A stretch of DNA of 64,000 nt from Cellulophaga sp. 20_2_10. GTDB lineage: Bacteria > Bacteroidota > Bacteroidia > Flavobacteriales > Flavobacteriaceae. Location of the stretch: assembly GCF_023476645.1 (NCBI RefSeq), contig NZ_JAMCOJ010000002.1:281561-345560 (forward strand), in the 5' to 3' direction. Shown here one piece after another: positions 16,131 through 22,734 of the stretch; position 1 is the first letter of the stretch; every line of letters begins with the position of its first letter. A program made the position numbers and the translations under genes. Below the pieces are notes generated by a model. It saw nothing but the letters and a program-made list of their open reading frames with translations, did no database searches and was not told the DNA's origin.

Positions 16131-16628
16131 ATGAAACAACTATTAATTCTATGTTTATTTTTATTTTCTTTCGTGGGTTTTTCTCAAGTAGGTAAATCAA
16201 AACAAAATTTAATACCCGTTGCCGTAGATAGTATTCAGTTTTCAATTTGGGATATACACTCTAAAGAAACGTCTACTCCAGGTACAAAAGTTGAAGAGTA
16301 TAAAAAAGAACTAGGTTATACTGTATTAGACAAAAAAGACCAAGATATATTTATAAGAAAGCTGCAAATGCCAAAATCATACAATCAATCCAGAGCGTTG
16401 TTGCATCATTATAATATAGTGTTTCTAATGTATCATAAAGGTAAAATAGCTGCTCAAGTGCGTATTTCTTCAATTACAGGAAATATAGATATAGATACTG
16501 TTCAAAATCAAAATAACTATAAAAGTAGCTGTTCTAAACAAATGGGAGAATATATAATTTTCTTACTAAAAAATTATAAGCTTATAAAATTAATAGATGA
16601 GGTATATTTAGATGGACTATCAACTTAA
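16131..16628 (+). CDS. Secreted orphan protein
   Basis: A 165-residue protein with a signal peptide (MKQLLILCLFLFSFVGFSQ, cleavage after Gln19). The mature part has no recognised domain. It ends with a hydrophobic helix near residues 140-160 that is too short and charged to be a clear membrane segment. It is spaced 18 bp from the YwqK-like gene downstream, consistent with one transcript. The function is unknown. Confidence 0.55.
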   Translation: MKQLLILCLFLFSFVGFSQVGKSKQNLIPVAVDSIQFSIWDIHSKETSTPGTKVEEYKKELGYTVLDKKDQDIFIRKLQMPKSYNQSRALLHHYNIVFLMYHKGKIAAQVRISSITGNIDIDTVQNQNNYKSSCSKQMGEYIIFLLKNYKLIKLIDEVYLDGLST

Positions 16629-16646
16629 TTTTAAAATAGAATTATA

Positions 16647-17582
16647 ATGAGCAAAATAAAAATAGGAGGTCTAATAAATAGTATACTAATATTGGTATGC
16701 TTTTTCCTTTTTCAGAATACCTACAGTCAATCAAAAATTTATTTTGATAAGGACTGGAAAAAAACAACCAAAGAAGAAGCACGCTTTTATAGAGTTGTAA
16801 CTAAAAAGAACGATTCTCTTTTTCATATTAGAGACTATTTTATAAGTGGGGTGCTACAGATGAATGGTCATTTTTCTAACCTAGAAGAGGAAGTAATGGA
16901 GGGTAAAATTACCTTTTATGATGAAAAAGGAAAAAGAACAAATAGCGAAAATTATGCAAATGGTGTTCTAAACGGACCAAGTATTGTTTACTTAGAAAAC
17001 GGCAAAATAGAGTATACTAGTGAATACAAAAATGGAGATATATATAATGGTATATATAAGGCTGCAACAGTTAAATACTTGTATAAGAACGGTGTAACTG
17101 CTAAGAGGATTGAGTTTTTGTCACCAAACGATTTTTACCCTTTAGCTACAACAGTATACGGTAAAGAAAGGGATACTGTTTATTGGTATACAAGTAAAGG
17201 TGAAAAAATAGGATTTGGCACCTACAAAGGCATTAAAACTATAGACGGATTAGATATTAAAAAGAGTTGGTTAGAGGTTACACATACGTTTTATAAGAAC
17301 GGAAAAAAAGAGGGAGGGCAAAGCATATTTTATGAGGGTAAATTAATTGCAGAAAATACCTTTGCTGATGATGTACTTACCCTAAACAAAAGTTTAAATC
17401 CATTAACAGATAAATTTGTTACGTGCAAATACAAAGATAATATGCCGTTTCAAGGGCATTATTTTGTGTACCATGTTACGTCAGATTATTATGATGAATA
17501 TGTTTATGATACCGGAAAAATTACCTCATACAATAAATACAAGAGCATAAATGGGGTAATAAAATCTAAGGCTACAAAATAA
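16647..17582 (+). CDS. Secreted YwqK/MORN-like repeat protein
   Basis: A 311-residue protein with a signal peptide (about residues 1-27, ending TYSQ). It contains repeats of the MORN/YwqK type: I-T-F-Y-D-E-K-G-K-R, N-G-V-L-N-G-P-S-I-V-Y-L-E-N-G-K, Y-K-N-G-D-I-Y-N-G-I-Y and T-F-Y-K-N-G-K-K-E-G-G. YwqK is annotated as an antitoxin component in Bacillus, and the repeat is abundant in Bacteroidota exported proteins. The exported location makes an envelope or interbacterial role more likely than a cytoplasmic antitoxin, but this is inference. Confidence 0.7.
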   Translation: MSKIKIGGLINSILILVCFFLFQNTYSQSKIYFDKDWKKTTKEEARFYRVVTKKNDSLFHIRDYFISGVLQMNGHFSNLEEEVMEGKITFYDEKGKRTNSENYANGVLNGPSIVYLENGKIEYTSEYKNGDIYNGIYKAATVKYLYKNGVTAKRIEFLSPNDFYPLATTVYGKERDTVYWYTSKGEKIGFGTYKGIKTIDGLDIKKSWLEVTHTFYKNGKKEGGQSIFYEGKLIAENTFADDVLTLNKSLNPLTDKFVTCKYKDNMPFQGHYFVYHVTSDYYDEYVYDTGKITSYNKYKSINGVIKSKATK

Positions 17583-17618
17583 TATTTTAAACTATAAGCA
17601 CCATTTACTTCATTTAAT

Positions 17619-18266
17619 ATGATAAATTCTAAACCTTTGAAATATATACTTTTGTCGATATTATGTTCTGCTTGTACCTTTTCTAAAGGTCAAGAAAAAC
17701 AAGAACAGAACAAACAAAAACAAGAGCAAGTAAAAGAGCAAGTTGTGCCTGTAGCAAGCAAAGAGCAAGAGGTTAAAAATATATTTAAGAGTAAAACCGA
17801 TTATATAGCAACTAATTTTAATTTTCCTGTAGGTAAGCCAAATGCAAAAGGATATTACAATGCACAGGTATTTGGCAAAAACAACCATTTAGGAGATGAC
17901 TGGAACGCGGTTACAGGCGGAAACTCGGATCTAGGACAACCTATATATTCTATAGCAAATGGTTATGTTAACTTTGCAGAAGATATAGGTGGAGGTTGGG
18001 GAAAAGTAATAAGAGTATGGCATCTTAAAGCAGACGGTGAAATAGTAGAATCTTTATACGCACATTGCAATGCTATTTTAAATACTAAAGGAGAATTTGT
18101 TAAAATAGGACAAAAAATAGCTACAATAGGTAATGCAGATGGCCAGTATTTAGCGCATTTACATTTAGAAATTAGAGAAGATATTAAGTTGCCAGTAGGA
18201 CCAGGATATTCAGAAAATACAAAAGGCTATTTAGACCCTACCAAATTTATAAAAGGAAATAGATAA
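17619..18266 (+). CDS. M23 family (LytM-type) peptidase, lipoprotein
   Basis: A 215-residue predicted lipoprotein (lipobox LCSAC, Cys19) with a low-complexity Q/K/E linker at residues 24-50. The catalytic domain has the M23 zinc site: H90-x3-D94 in N-H-L-G-D-D, the Y-A-H motif (His149) and H180-L-H182. These enzymes cut peptide cross-bridges in peptidoglycan. All metal ligands are present, so the enzyme should be active. It is the last gene of the plus-strand island and runs toward the terminator of ssrA. In this setting it could serve in envelope remodelling or as a cell-wall-directed effector; the sequence does not decide. Confidence 0.85.
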   Translation: MINSKPLKYILLSILCSACTFSKGQEKQEQNKQKQEQVKEQVVPVASKEQEVKNIFKSKTDYIATNFNFPVGKPNAKGYYNAQVFGKNNHLGDDWNAVTGGNSDLGQPIYSIANGYVNFAEDIGGGWGKVIRVWHLKADGEIVESLYAHCNAILNTKGEFVKIGQKIATIGNADGQYLAHLHLEIREDIKLPVGPGYSENTKGYLDPTKFIKGNR

Positions 18267-18279
18267 CCAAATTGGTTGC

Positions 18280-18320
18280 TAAAAAAAATAAACCCCGTAA
18301 ACATTGCTGTTACGGGGTTT
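18280..18320 (-). terminator. Terminator of ssrA
   Basis: AAACCCCGTAA (18,290-18,300) pairs with TTACGGGGTTT (18,310-18,320) around a 9-nt loop. Read on the minus strand, the stem is followed by a T-rich tract (18,280-18,289). It lies just past the 3' end of the tmRNA gene. Confidence 0.9.
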
Positions 18321-18325
18321 ATTAG

Positions 18326-18718
18326 TGGAGCCGGAGAGAATCGAACTCTCGTCCAAACAAGTAATCAAAGAGCCTTCTACACGCTTATTCTTTTCTTGGG
18401 TTTTCGTTTATAAGCTGGTTAAAGACAACCCACTTATAACTTATCTTCTTTAGTTTCAAAAAGGCAACAAAGCACTACCTAATCTATATCGACTTTTACG
18501 ATATCTCAAAATGGAACGCCGTCAATCAAGGCTTTCCGGAGACATAAAGCTTGTACACCTTGTGTACCTAGGCCAATCCTACTATAATTCGGATTATGCA
18601 GCTAAAGCGTAGTTATTCTCGCCGTTTAAAAAGTTGGTCTAGCCTTTAACGTGTTTCAATGCCATTACACGACGTGCTTACTGTCCAATTAGTCTCGCTG
18701 TCAAAACCAGTCGGCCCC
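18326..18718 (-). ncRNA. ssrA: tmRNA (transfer-messenger RNA)
   Basis: tmRNA rescues stalled ribosomes and tags the nascent peptide for proteolysis. The minus strand starts GGGGCCG (5' end near 18,718) and ends in a T-arm GAGAGTTCGATTCTC followed by CGGCTCCA. The two ends pair into a 7-bp acceptor stem with one G-U pair. The CCA end is not encoded. The tag frame runs from 18,623 to 18,594 and encodes GENNYALAA followed by TAA, as expected for flavobacteria. The length (about 393 nt) is normal. The 3' half of ssrA is a common target of integrases, and the accessory island lies on that side. Confidence 0.95.
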
Positions 18719-18752
18719 AGAATTTTAATAATCTTAATGGCGTTTTAACGGG

Positions 18753-18872
18753 CTATTCGCTGTATTTTTTTAAGTTTTTAAAAAAAGAACTTAAAAAAGA
18801 TGCCGCTACTATCCCTAACGCAGTCTGCAAAGATAAAGCAAAAAGTATTCCAAAAAAAGTTTTGCTTGTCAT
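18753..18872 (-). CDS. Possible 39-residue single-pass membrane protein
   Basis: A short frame upstream of ssrA, on the same strand, starts at ATG 18,872 (MTSKTFFGILFALSLQTALG) and ends at 18,753. The product would have one hydrophobic helix (about residues 6-30) and a basic tail (KNLKKY). The frame could be extended upstream, but that part is antisense to the dehydrogenase gene and is surely a shadow. The composition looks coding and a membrane helix is plausible. There is no other support. Confidence 0.35.
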   Translation of the reverse strand: MTSKTFFGILFALSLQTALGIVAASFLSSFFKNLKKYSE

Positions 18873-18930
18873 CTTGTCATATGTTACATTTACAACTAAG
18901 CATAAGCCTAAAGTTATAAAAGTATTTTCT

Positions 18931-20133
18931 ATGAAATTCGGAATCATTAAAGAACGTAAAAGCCCACCAGATCGTCGTGTGGTAGTATCACCAGAAGCTT
19001 GTAAAAAAGTAGAAGCTACTTTTAGTACTGCAAAAATAGTGGTAGAACCGTCAGACATTAGGGTTTACAAAGATTCAGAATACACAGAAAAAGAGATAAC
19101 CGTAGCAGCAGAAATGCAAAATTGTGATGTACTTATTGGTGTAAAAGAAGTGCCAATAGATGCATTACTGCCAAACAAGAAATACTTTTTCTTTTCTCAT
19201 ACTATAAAAAAACAGCCTTATAACAGAAACCTATTAAAGGCGTTTTTAGAAAAAAATATAGAATTTTACGACCATGAAGTTATTGTAAACCCAAAGGGAG
19301 CACGCCTAGTAGCCTTTGGGCGTTATGCGGGTATAGTTGGGGCATATAACGGTTTTAGAGCATACGGACTAAAGTACAACTCGTACGCGTTGCCAAAGGC
19401 AGAAACAGTAAAAGACCAAGCGGCATTAATAGCCGAATTAAAAAAAATACAATTACCAAATATAAAAATACTGTTAACGGGTAAAGGCCGCGTAGGTAAT
19501 GGAGCTAAAGAAATGCTAGATGGCATGGGCTTGCAAAAAGTAACCCTAACAGACTATTTAAAAAAAGAGTTTAGTGAACCAGTATACTGCCAAATAGATG
19601 CTTTAGAATACAATAAGCGTAAAGATGGTGAGCACAGTAATAAGCAAGAGTTTTTTGGGAATCCAAGTGAGTATAAGTCAAACTTTTTTAGGTTTGCCAA
19701 AGTAACCGATTTTTATATTGCAGGTCATTTTTATGGCGATGGTGCACCATATCTTTTTACAAAAGAAGATGCCAAACATCCAGATTTTAAAATTAGAGTT
19801 GTTGCAGATGTTAGTTGTGATATAGATGGACCAGTTGCATCTACCATAAAAGCATCTACTATAGCAGATCCTGTTTATGGTTACGACCCAGAAACAGGAA
19901 AAGAAGTAGATTATAAAAACCCAAATGCTATAGCAGTTATGGCTGTAGATAATTTACCGTGCGAGCTACCAAGAGATGCAAGCGTTGGTTTTGGAGAATC
20001 TTTTATAAAACACGTAATCCCCGCCTTTTTTAATAATGATAAAGACGGCGTATTAGAACGTGCCAGAATGACAAAAGATGGTAAATTAACACCGCGATTT
20101 TCTTACCTGCAAGATTACGTAGACGGCAAATAG
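18931..20133 (+). CDS. Alanine dehydrogenase / saccharopine dehydrogenase-like NAD(P) enzyme
   Basis: A 400-residue enzyme of the AlaDh/PNT superfamily. The chosen start, ATG 18,931, gives the characteristic N terminus MKFGIIKERKSPPDRRVVVS; an earlier start at 18,862 would add unrelated residues. The N-terminal domain ends with F-G-R-Y-A-G-I-V-G-A-Y-N-G, a motif of lysine-forming saccharopine dehydrogenases and their bacterial relatives. A G-K-G-R-V-G-N-G-A loop marks the Rossmann nucleotide-binding fold. The family interconverts amino acids and keto acids using NAD(P); the substrate (alanine, lysine/2-oxoglutarate or other) cannot be told from the sequence alone. It stands alone on the plus strand. 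Confidence 0.8.
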   Translation: MKFGIIKERKSPPDRRVVVSPEACKKVEATFSTAKIVVEPSDIRVYKDSEYTEKEITVAAEMQNCDVLIGVKEVPIDALLPNKKYFFFSHTIKKQPYNRNLLKAFLEKNIEFYDHEVIVNPKGARLVAFGRYAGIVGAYNGFRAYGLKYNSYALPKAETVKDQAALIAELKKIQLPNIKILLTGKGRVGNGAKEMLDGMGLQKVTLTDYLKKEFSEPVYCQIDALEYNKRKDGEHSNKQEFFGNPSEYKSNFFRFAKVTDFYIAGHFYGDGAPYLFTKEDAKHPDFKIRVVADVSCDIDGPVASTIKASTIADPVYGYDPETGKEVDYKNPNAIAVMAVDNLPCELPRDASVGFGESFIKHVIPAFFNNDKDGVLERARMTKDGKLTPRFSYLQDYVDGK

Positions 20134-20147
20134 GTTAGTATAACTAG

Positions 20148-20792
20148 TTATTGTTTGTAAAGCTTAGACTGTAACGTCCAGAATAAAATCCATAGTAAAC
20201 TACCAAAGGCAAATGTCATTGCCCAGACATTGTAATTGGTTAGACTATGTGCAATGTTATAGACTAATATGTGCGGTTTTGTAAACAAATCCCAAGAATT
20301 AAAACGTAAAAACCTACCTAGATATACACCATAACCACATAATAGACATAAGTAAATCATAAAAAAGTTAGCATTTTTAGCGTCGTATTTACTTTTAAGT
20401 ATGTGGTAAATATCTATCATAGAAAATAAGCCAAGTAGTAAACCATTTATAGCGTAAACAAATACTATAAGTAAGTCTAGCCAGACCATAGTAGCGCTTT
20501 CATTTTGTAAATGTATAAGGTCTGTAATAATATATGGGCTGTTTGGTAAAAATAGCAACCATAAACCAAAGACTCCAAACTGTATTAATTTATTGGCGTT
20601 AGTTGCGTGCAACTGTTTTAAAATCTGAGAAAACAAGTAGGGCAAACCGGCCAAGAAAAGATTCCATACCAAAAAAGTAAAGAATAAAGACCCTGTGATT
20701 TTTATACGGATAGCTAAAATTAAAAAAGCAAAGCTTATAGACGCTATTAAACTAAGGTTAGATTTTGCAAGTAAGATTAATTTTTGTTTCAT
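20148..20792 (-). CDS. DUF1361 membrane protein
   Basis: A 214-residue integral membrane protein with about six to seven hydrophobic helices. It carries the DUF1361 signatures L-F-L-P-N-S-P-Y-I-I-T-D-L-I-H-L (about residues 80-95) and G-V-Y-L-G-R-F-L-R-F-N-S-W-D (about 155-168). The family function is unknown. Its start lies 5 bp downstream of the Coq4-like stop, so the two genes form an operon read from the minus strand. That operon starts at the dyad at 21,266-21,287. Confidence 0.85.
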   Translation of the reverse strand: MKQKLILLAKSNLSLIASISFAFLILAIRIKITGSLFFTFLVWNLFLAGLPYLFSQILKQLHATNANKLIQFGVFGLWLLFLPNSPYIITDLIHLQNESATMVWLDLLIVFVYAINGLLLGLFSMIDIYHILKSKYDAKNANFFMIYLCLLCGYGVYLGRFLRFNSWDLFTKPHILVYNIAHSLTNYNVWAMTFAFGSLLWILFWTLQSKLYKQ

Positions 20793-20797
20793 TATTT

Positions 20798-21253
20798 TTA
20801 AGAGATTAAAAAGGTTGTTTTAATTTTTTGAATTGGTAAATGCAGCATTTTTAAAAAATCTAATTGATGAAATTGCAATGCTTTTTTACCTCTATTGTAG
20901 GTGTTTTTAAAAGTTGTAAAATAATCGGGATAGAGTAGTAGACCTAAGAATACAACCGAGAATAAATAAAGACTGCGCTTGCCGTTACCTAATAAATAGA
21001 ACTGCATACTTACCTCTTCTGGCACTGTAATCCCCGTATTTGTTAACACGTGGAAGACATCATGACTTTCTAATTTTTCTTGTAACTCAAAGTTGTGTTT
21101 GGTAATAAAAAGCCCCAGACCATTACCTAAAGTATCTTTAGGGTAACTTAATAAGGTGCTTATTTTTATGTTCCAAGCATTGTTCCTTTTCAAAAATTTT
21201 TGATAAGGAATTTTACTCCAGTCGTATAGTTTTTCTAATAGTAATGCTCTCAT
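20798..21253 (-). CDS. Coq4-like protein
   Basis: A 151-residue protein. The centre has E-S-H-D-V-F-H-V-L-T-N-T-G-I-T-V-P-E-E, that is H-D-x-x-H with a Glu 11 residues after the second His, the zinc-binding motif of Coq4. In eukaryotes Coq4 organises ubiquinone biosynthesis and acts in ring decarboxylation. Flavobacteria use menaquinone, so the role of bacterial homologues like this is open. A hydrophobic segment at about 92-108 may attach it to the membrane. First gene of an operon with DUF1361, with a shared operator 12 bp upstream of its start. Confidence 0.7.
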   Translation of the reverse strand: MRALLLEKLYDWSKIPYQKFLKRNNAWNIKISTLLSYPKDTLGNGLGLFITKHNFELQEKLESHDVFHVLTNTGITVPEEVSMQFYLLGNGKRSLYLFSVVFLGLLLYPDYFTTFKNTYNRGKKALQFHQLDFLKMLHLPIQKIKTTFLIS

Positions 21254-21265
21254 ATTTATTATTTT

Positions 21266-21287
21266 AAAGTACTTTGTGTTTCAAAGT
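21266..21287. promoter_or_regulatory. Operator-like dyad before the Coq4-like operon
   Basis: AAAGTACTTT (21,266-21,275) overlaps ACTTTGTGTTTCAAAGT (21,271-21,287), which is ACTTTG-N5-CAAAGT. It lies 12 bp upstream of the Coq4-like start. The same double dyad occurs at 22,229-22,250. Read on the minus strand it includes TACTTTG, close to a -7 element, so a bound protein would probably repress. Confidence 0.75.
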
Positions 21288-21307
21288 AGAAAGATAAAAA
21301 AATAGTT

Positions 21308-21598
21308 TTATCTCCTTATTAATTTTTCAAGTGCATCTATATGCTTCTTAAATTCTAGTTTACCTAGTTGTGTTGCAGCATACCTTGTATTGGGTTTTCT
21401 ACCTATAAATTGTTTTTCAACCTTAATGTACTCTACTTTTTCTAGCGCTTTTGTATGGCTAGCAATATTGCCATCGGTTGCACCTAGTAATTCTTTTACC
21501 ATATTAAAATCGGCATAATCGTTCACCATTAAAATAGACATAATGCCTAGTCTAATACGGTGATCAAATGCTTTGTTAATATTGTTTATAATACTCAT
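21308..21598 (-). CDS. Winged-helix transcriptional regulator (HTH_34 type)
   Basis: A 96-residue protein that is almost entirely one winged-helix DNA-binding domain. Helix 1 carries H-R-I-R-L-G-I-M-S-I-L. The recognition region is G-A-T-D-G-N-I-A-S-H-T-K-A-L-E. The wing has I-G-R-K-P-N-T-R-Y. This matches the single-domain HTH_34 group (MarR/ArsR-like, no metal ligands). It lies 2 bp after the stop of an upstream membrane-protein gene, so both come from one transcript. The dyad ACTTTG-N5-CAAAGT before that transcript and before the neighbouring operon is the likely binding site, by inference from position and symmetry. Confidence 0.85.
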   Translation of the reverse strand: MSIINNINKAFDHRIRLGIMSILMVNDYADFNMVKELLGATDGNIASHTKALEKVEYIKVEKQFIGRKPNTRYAATQLGKLEFKKHIDALEKLIRR

Positions 21599-21600
21599 AC

Positions 21601-22224
21601 TTAGTTGCGGTCGTGTTTAAAGTACATTAAAGAACCATAAATTATATGACAAACACCAAAACCTAATGCCCAGAAATACAAACCATAACCAACAAATTGT
21701 GTAGATATTAAACCAATTGCAATTATAGTAATCCCTAAATAACGTACGCCTCCTAAGGTATATTTACTGGCATTAACACAGGCAAGACCGTAAAAGATTA
21801 GTGTGGCAGGTGCAACAATTTTTATGTATTCATATTGTATTAGCGTCAAGCAGAAAAATCCACCTACTATTAGTGGTAACAAAAAGTTTAGCAGCAAACG
21901 CTTGCTAGATACATCCCACATTTTTTCACCGCTTTTTTTGGCTTTAAAATAGGTTAATACGGTGCCTGTAATTAATGCAAGGACCATAACACTTAATGCA
22001 ATTATTAGTAAACTATCCAGTGCTCCAAAGGTCATAAAAAATCTACGTAATCCACTCTGTTCAGTTTTAATGGTATGTATAATATGGTGAGCTAAATAAG
22101 CTCCAATTAATGCATACACACCAGCTAATATTCCAGATAGTCCGCTTAAGGACATAAAACGAGACGACTTGCTCATCATATTTTTAATCTCAGAAATGTC
22201 GTCTAAGTATTTTTTAGAATCCAT
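21601..22224 (-). CDS. Membrane protein co-transcribed with the HTH_34 regulator
   Basis: I use ATG 22,224 (207 residues, MDSKKYLDDISEIKNMM); an earlier ATG at 22,275 lies upstream of the operator and is unlikely. After a short cytoplasmic N-terminal segment there are about six hydrophobic helices. The coupling of such a membrane protein with a single-domain winged-helix regulator is common in Bacteroidota, and the regulator probably controls it. No transport or catalytic motif is visible. The function is unknown. Confidence 0.7.
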   Translation of the reverse strand: MDSKKYLDDISEIKNMMSKSSRFMSLSGLSGILAGVYALIGAYLAHHIIHTIKTEQSGLRRFFMTFGALDSLLIIALSVMVLALITGTVLTYFKAKKSGEKMWDVSSKRLLLNFLLPLIVGGFFCLTLIQYEYIKIVAPATLIFYGLACVNASKYTLGGVRYLGITIIAIGLISTQFVGYGLYFWALGFGVCHIIYGSLMYFKHDRN

Positions 22225-22228
22225 ATTT

Positions 22229-22250
22229 AAAGTACTTTGAAAAACAAAGT
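22229..22250. promoter_or_regulatory. Operator-like dyad before the regulator operon
   Basis: AAAGTACTTT (22,229-22,238) overlaps ACTTTGAAAAACAAAGT (22,234-22,250). This is the same architecture as at 21,266-21,287, with identical half-sites and a different 5-bp spacer. It starts only 4 bp upstream of the start codon at 22,224, a position suited to repression and autoregulation. Confidence 0.75.
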
Positions 22251-22305
22251 AAAGTAAAAATATTGTGTTATGCAATAGCGATTATAAAATTTATATATTT
22301 AAAAT

Positions 22306-22659
22306 ATGAAACCAGCCGAAGAATACATATACAACGCACAAGAACCTTATAGCGCTATTTTAATGCATTTGCAGGCTGCTATTATGCGAAACTTGCCAAG
22401 TGTAGATTTAAAATTTAAATACAGTTTGCCTTATTTTTATATAGAGGAGAAGCCTTTTTGTCATTTAAATTGTAGTAAAAACTATGTAGATTTAGTTTTT
22501 AAAAACGGACGTCACTTAACAAAATGTACAGAATTGTTGGTTGTAGATGGACGTAAGAAAATGAAATCGTTACGTTATACTTCTTTAGAAGAAATAGATG
22601 ATATGGTTTTAAAAATAGTTCTAAACGATGCTTACGCTGTTAGAAACGAAAAGTTTTAA
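22306..22659 (+). CDS. DUF1801 / YdhG-like protein
   Basis: A 117-residue soluble protein. The segments M-K-P-A-E-E-Y-I, F-K-Y-S-L-P-Y-F-Y and V-D-L-V-F-K-N-G-R-H-L, and the C-terminal S-L-E-E-I-D-D-M-V-L-K-I-V, fit the DUF1801 (YdhG-like) fold, a small alpha/beta domain of unknown biochemical role. It stands alone on the plus strand and is followed by a bidirectional terminator. Confidence 0.75.
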   Translation: MKPAEEYIYNAQEPYSAILMHLQAAIMRNLPSVDLKFKYSLPYFYIEEKPFCHLNCSKNYVDLVFKNGRHLTKCTELLVVDGRKKMKSLRYTSLEEIDDMVLKIVLNDAYAVRNEKF

Positions 22660-22686
22660 TTCAATTTTAAAAAATTGAGCAAAAGG

Positions 22687-22712
22687 AAAGGCAACCGGTT
22701 AGAGTTGCCTTT
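22687..22712. terminator. Bidirectional terminator
   Basis: AAAGGCAAC (22,687-22,695) pairs with GTTGCCTTT (22,704-22,712) around an 8-nt loop. It lies between the convergent DUF1801 and TlpA-like genes. Confidence 0.8.
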
Positions 22713-22734
22713 ATTGATAACTAAGTGTAAATGG

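Noticed and set aside
18873-19058. Upstream extension of the small minus-strand frame near ssrA
   Set aside because: It is antisense to the start of the dehydrogenase gene and has no coding character of its own.
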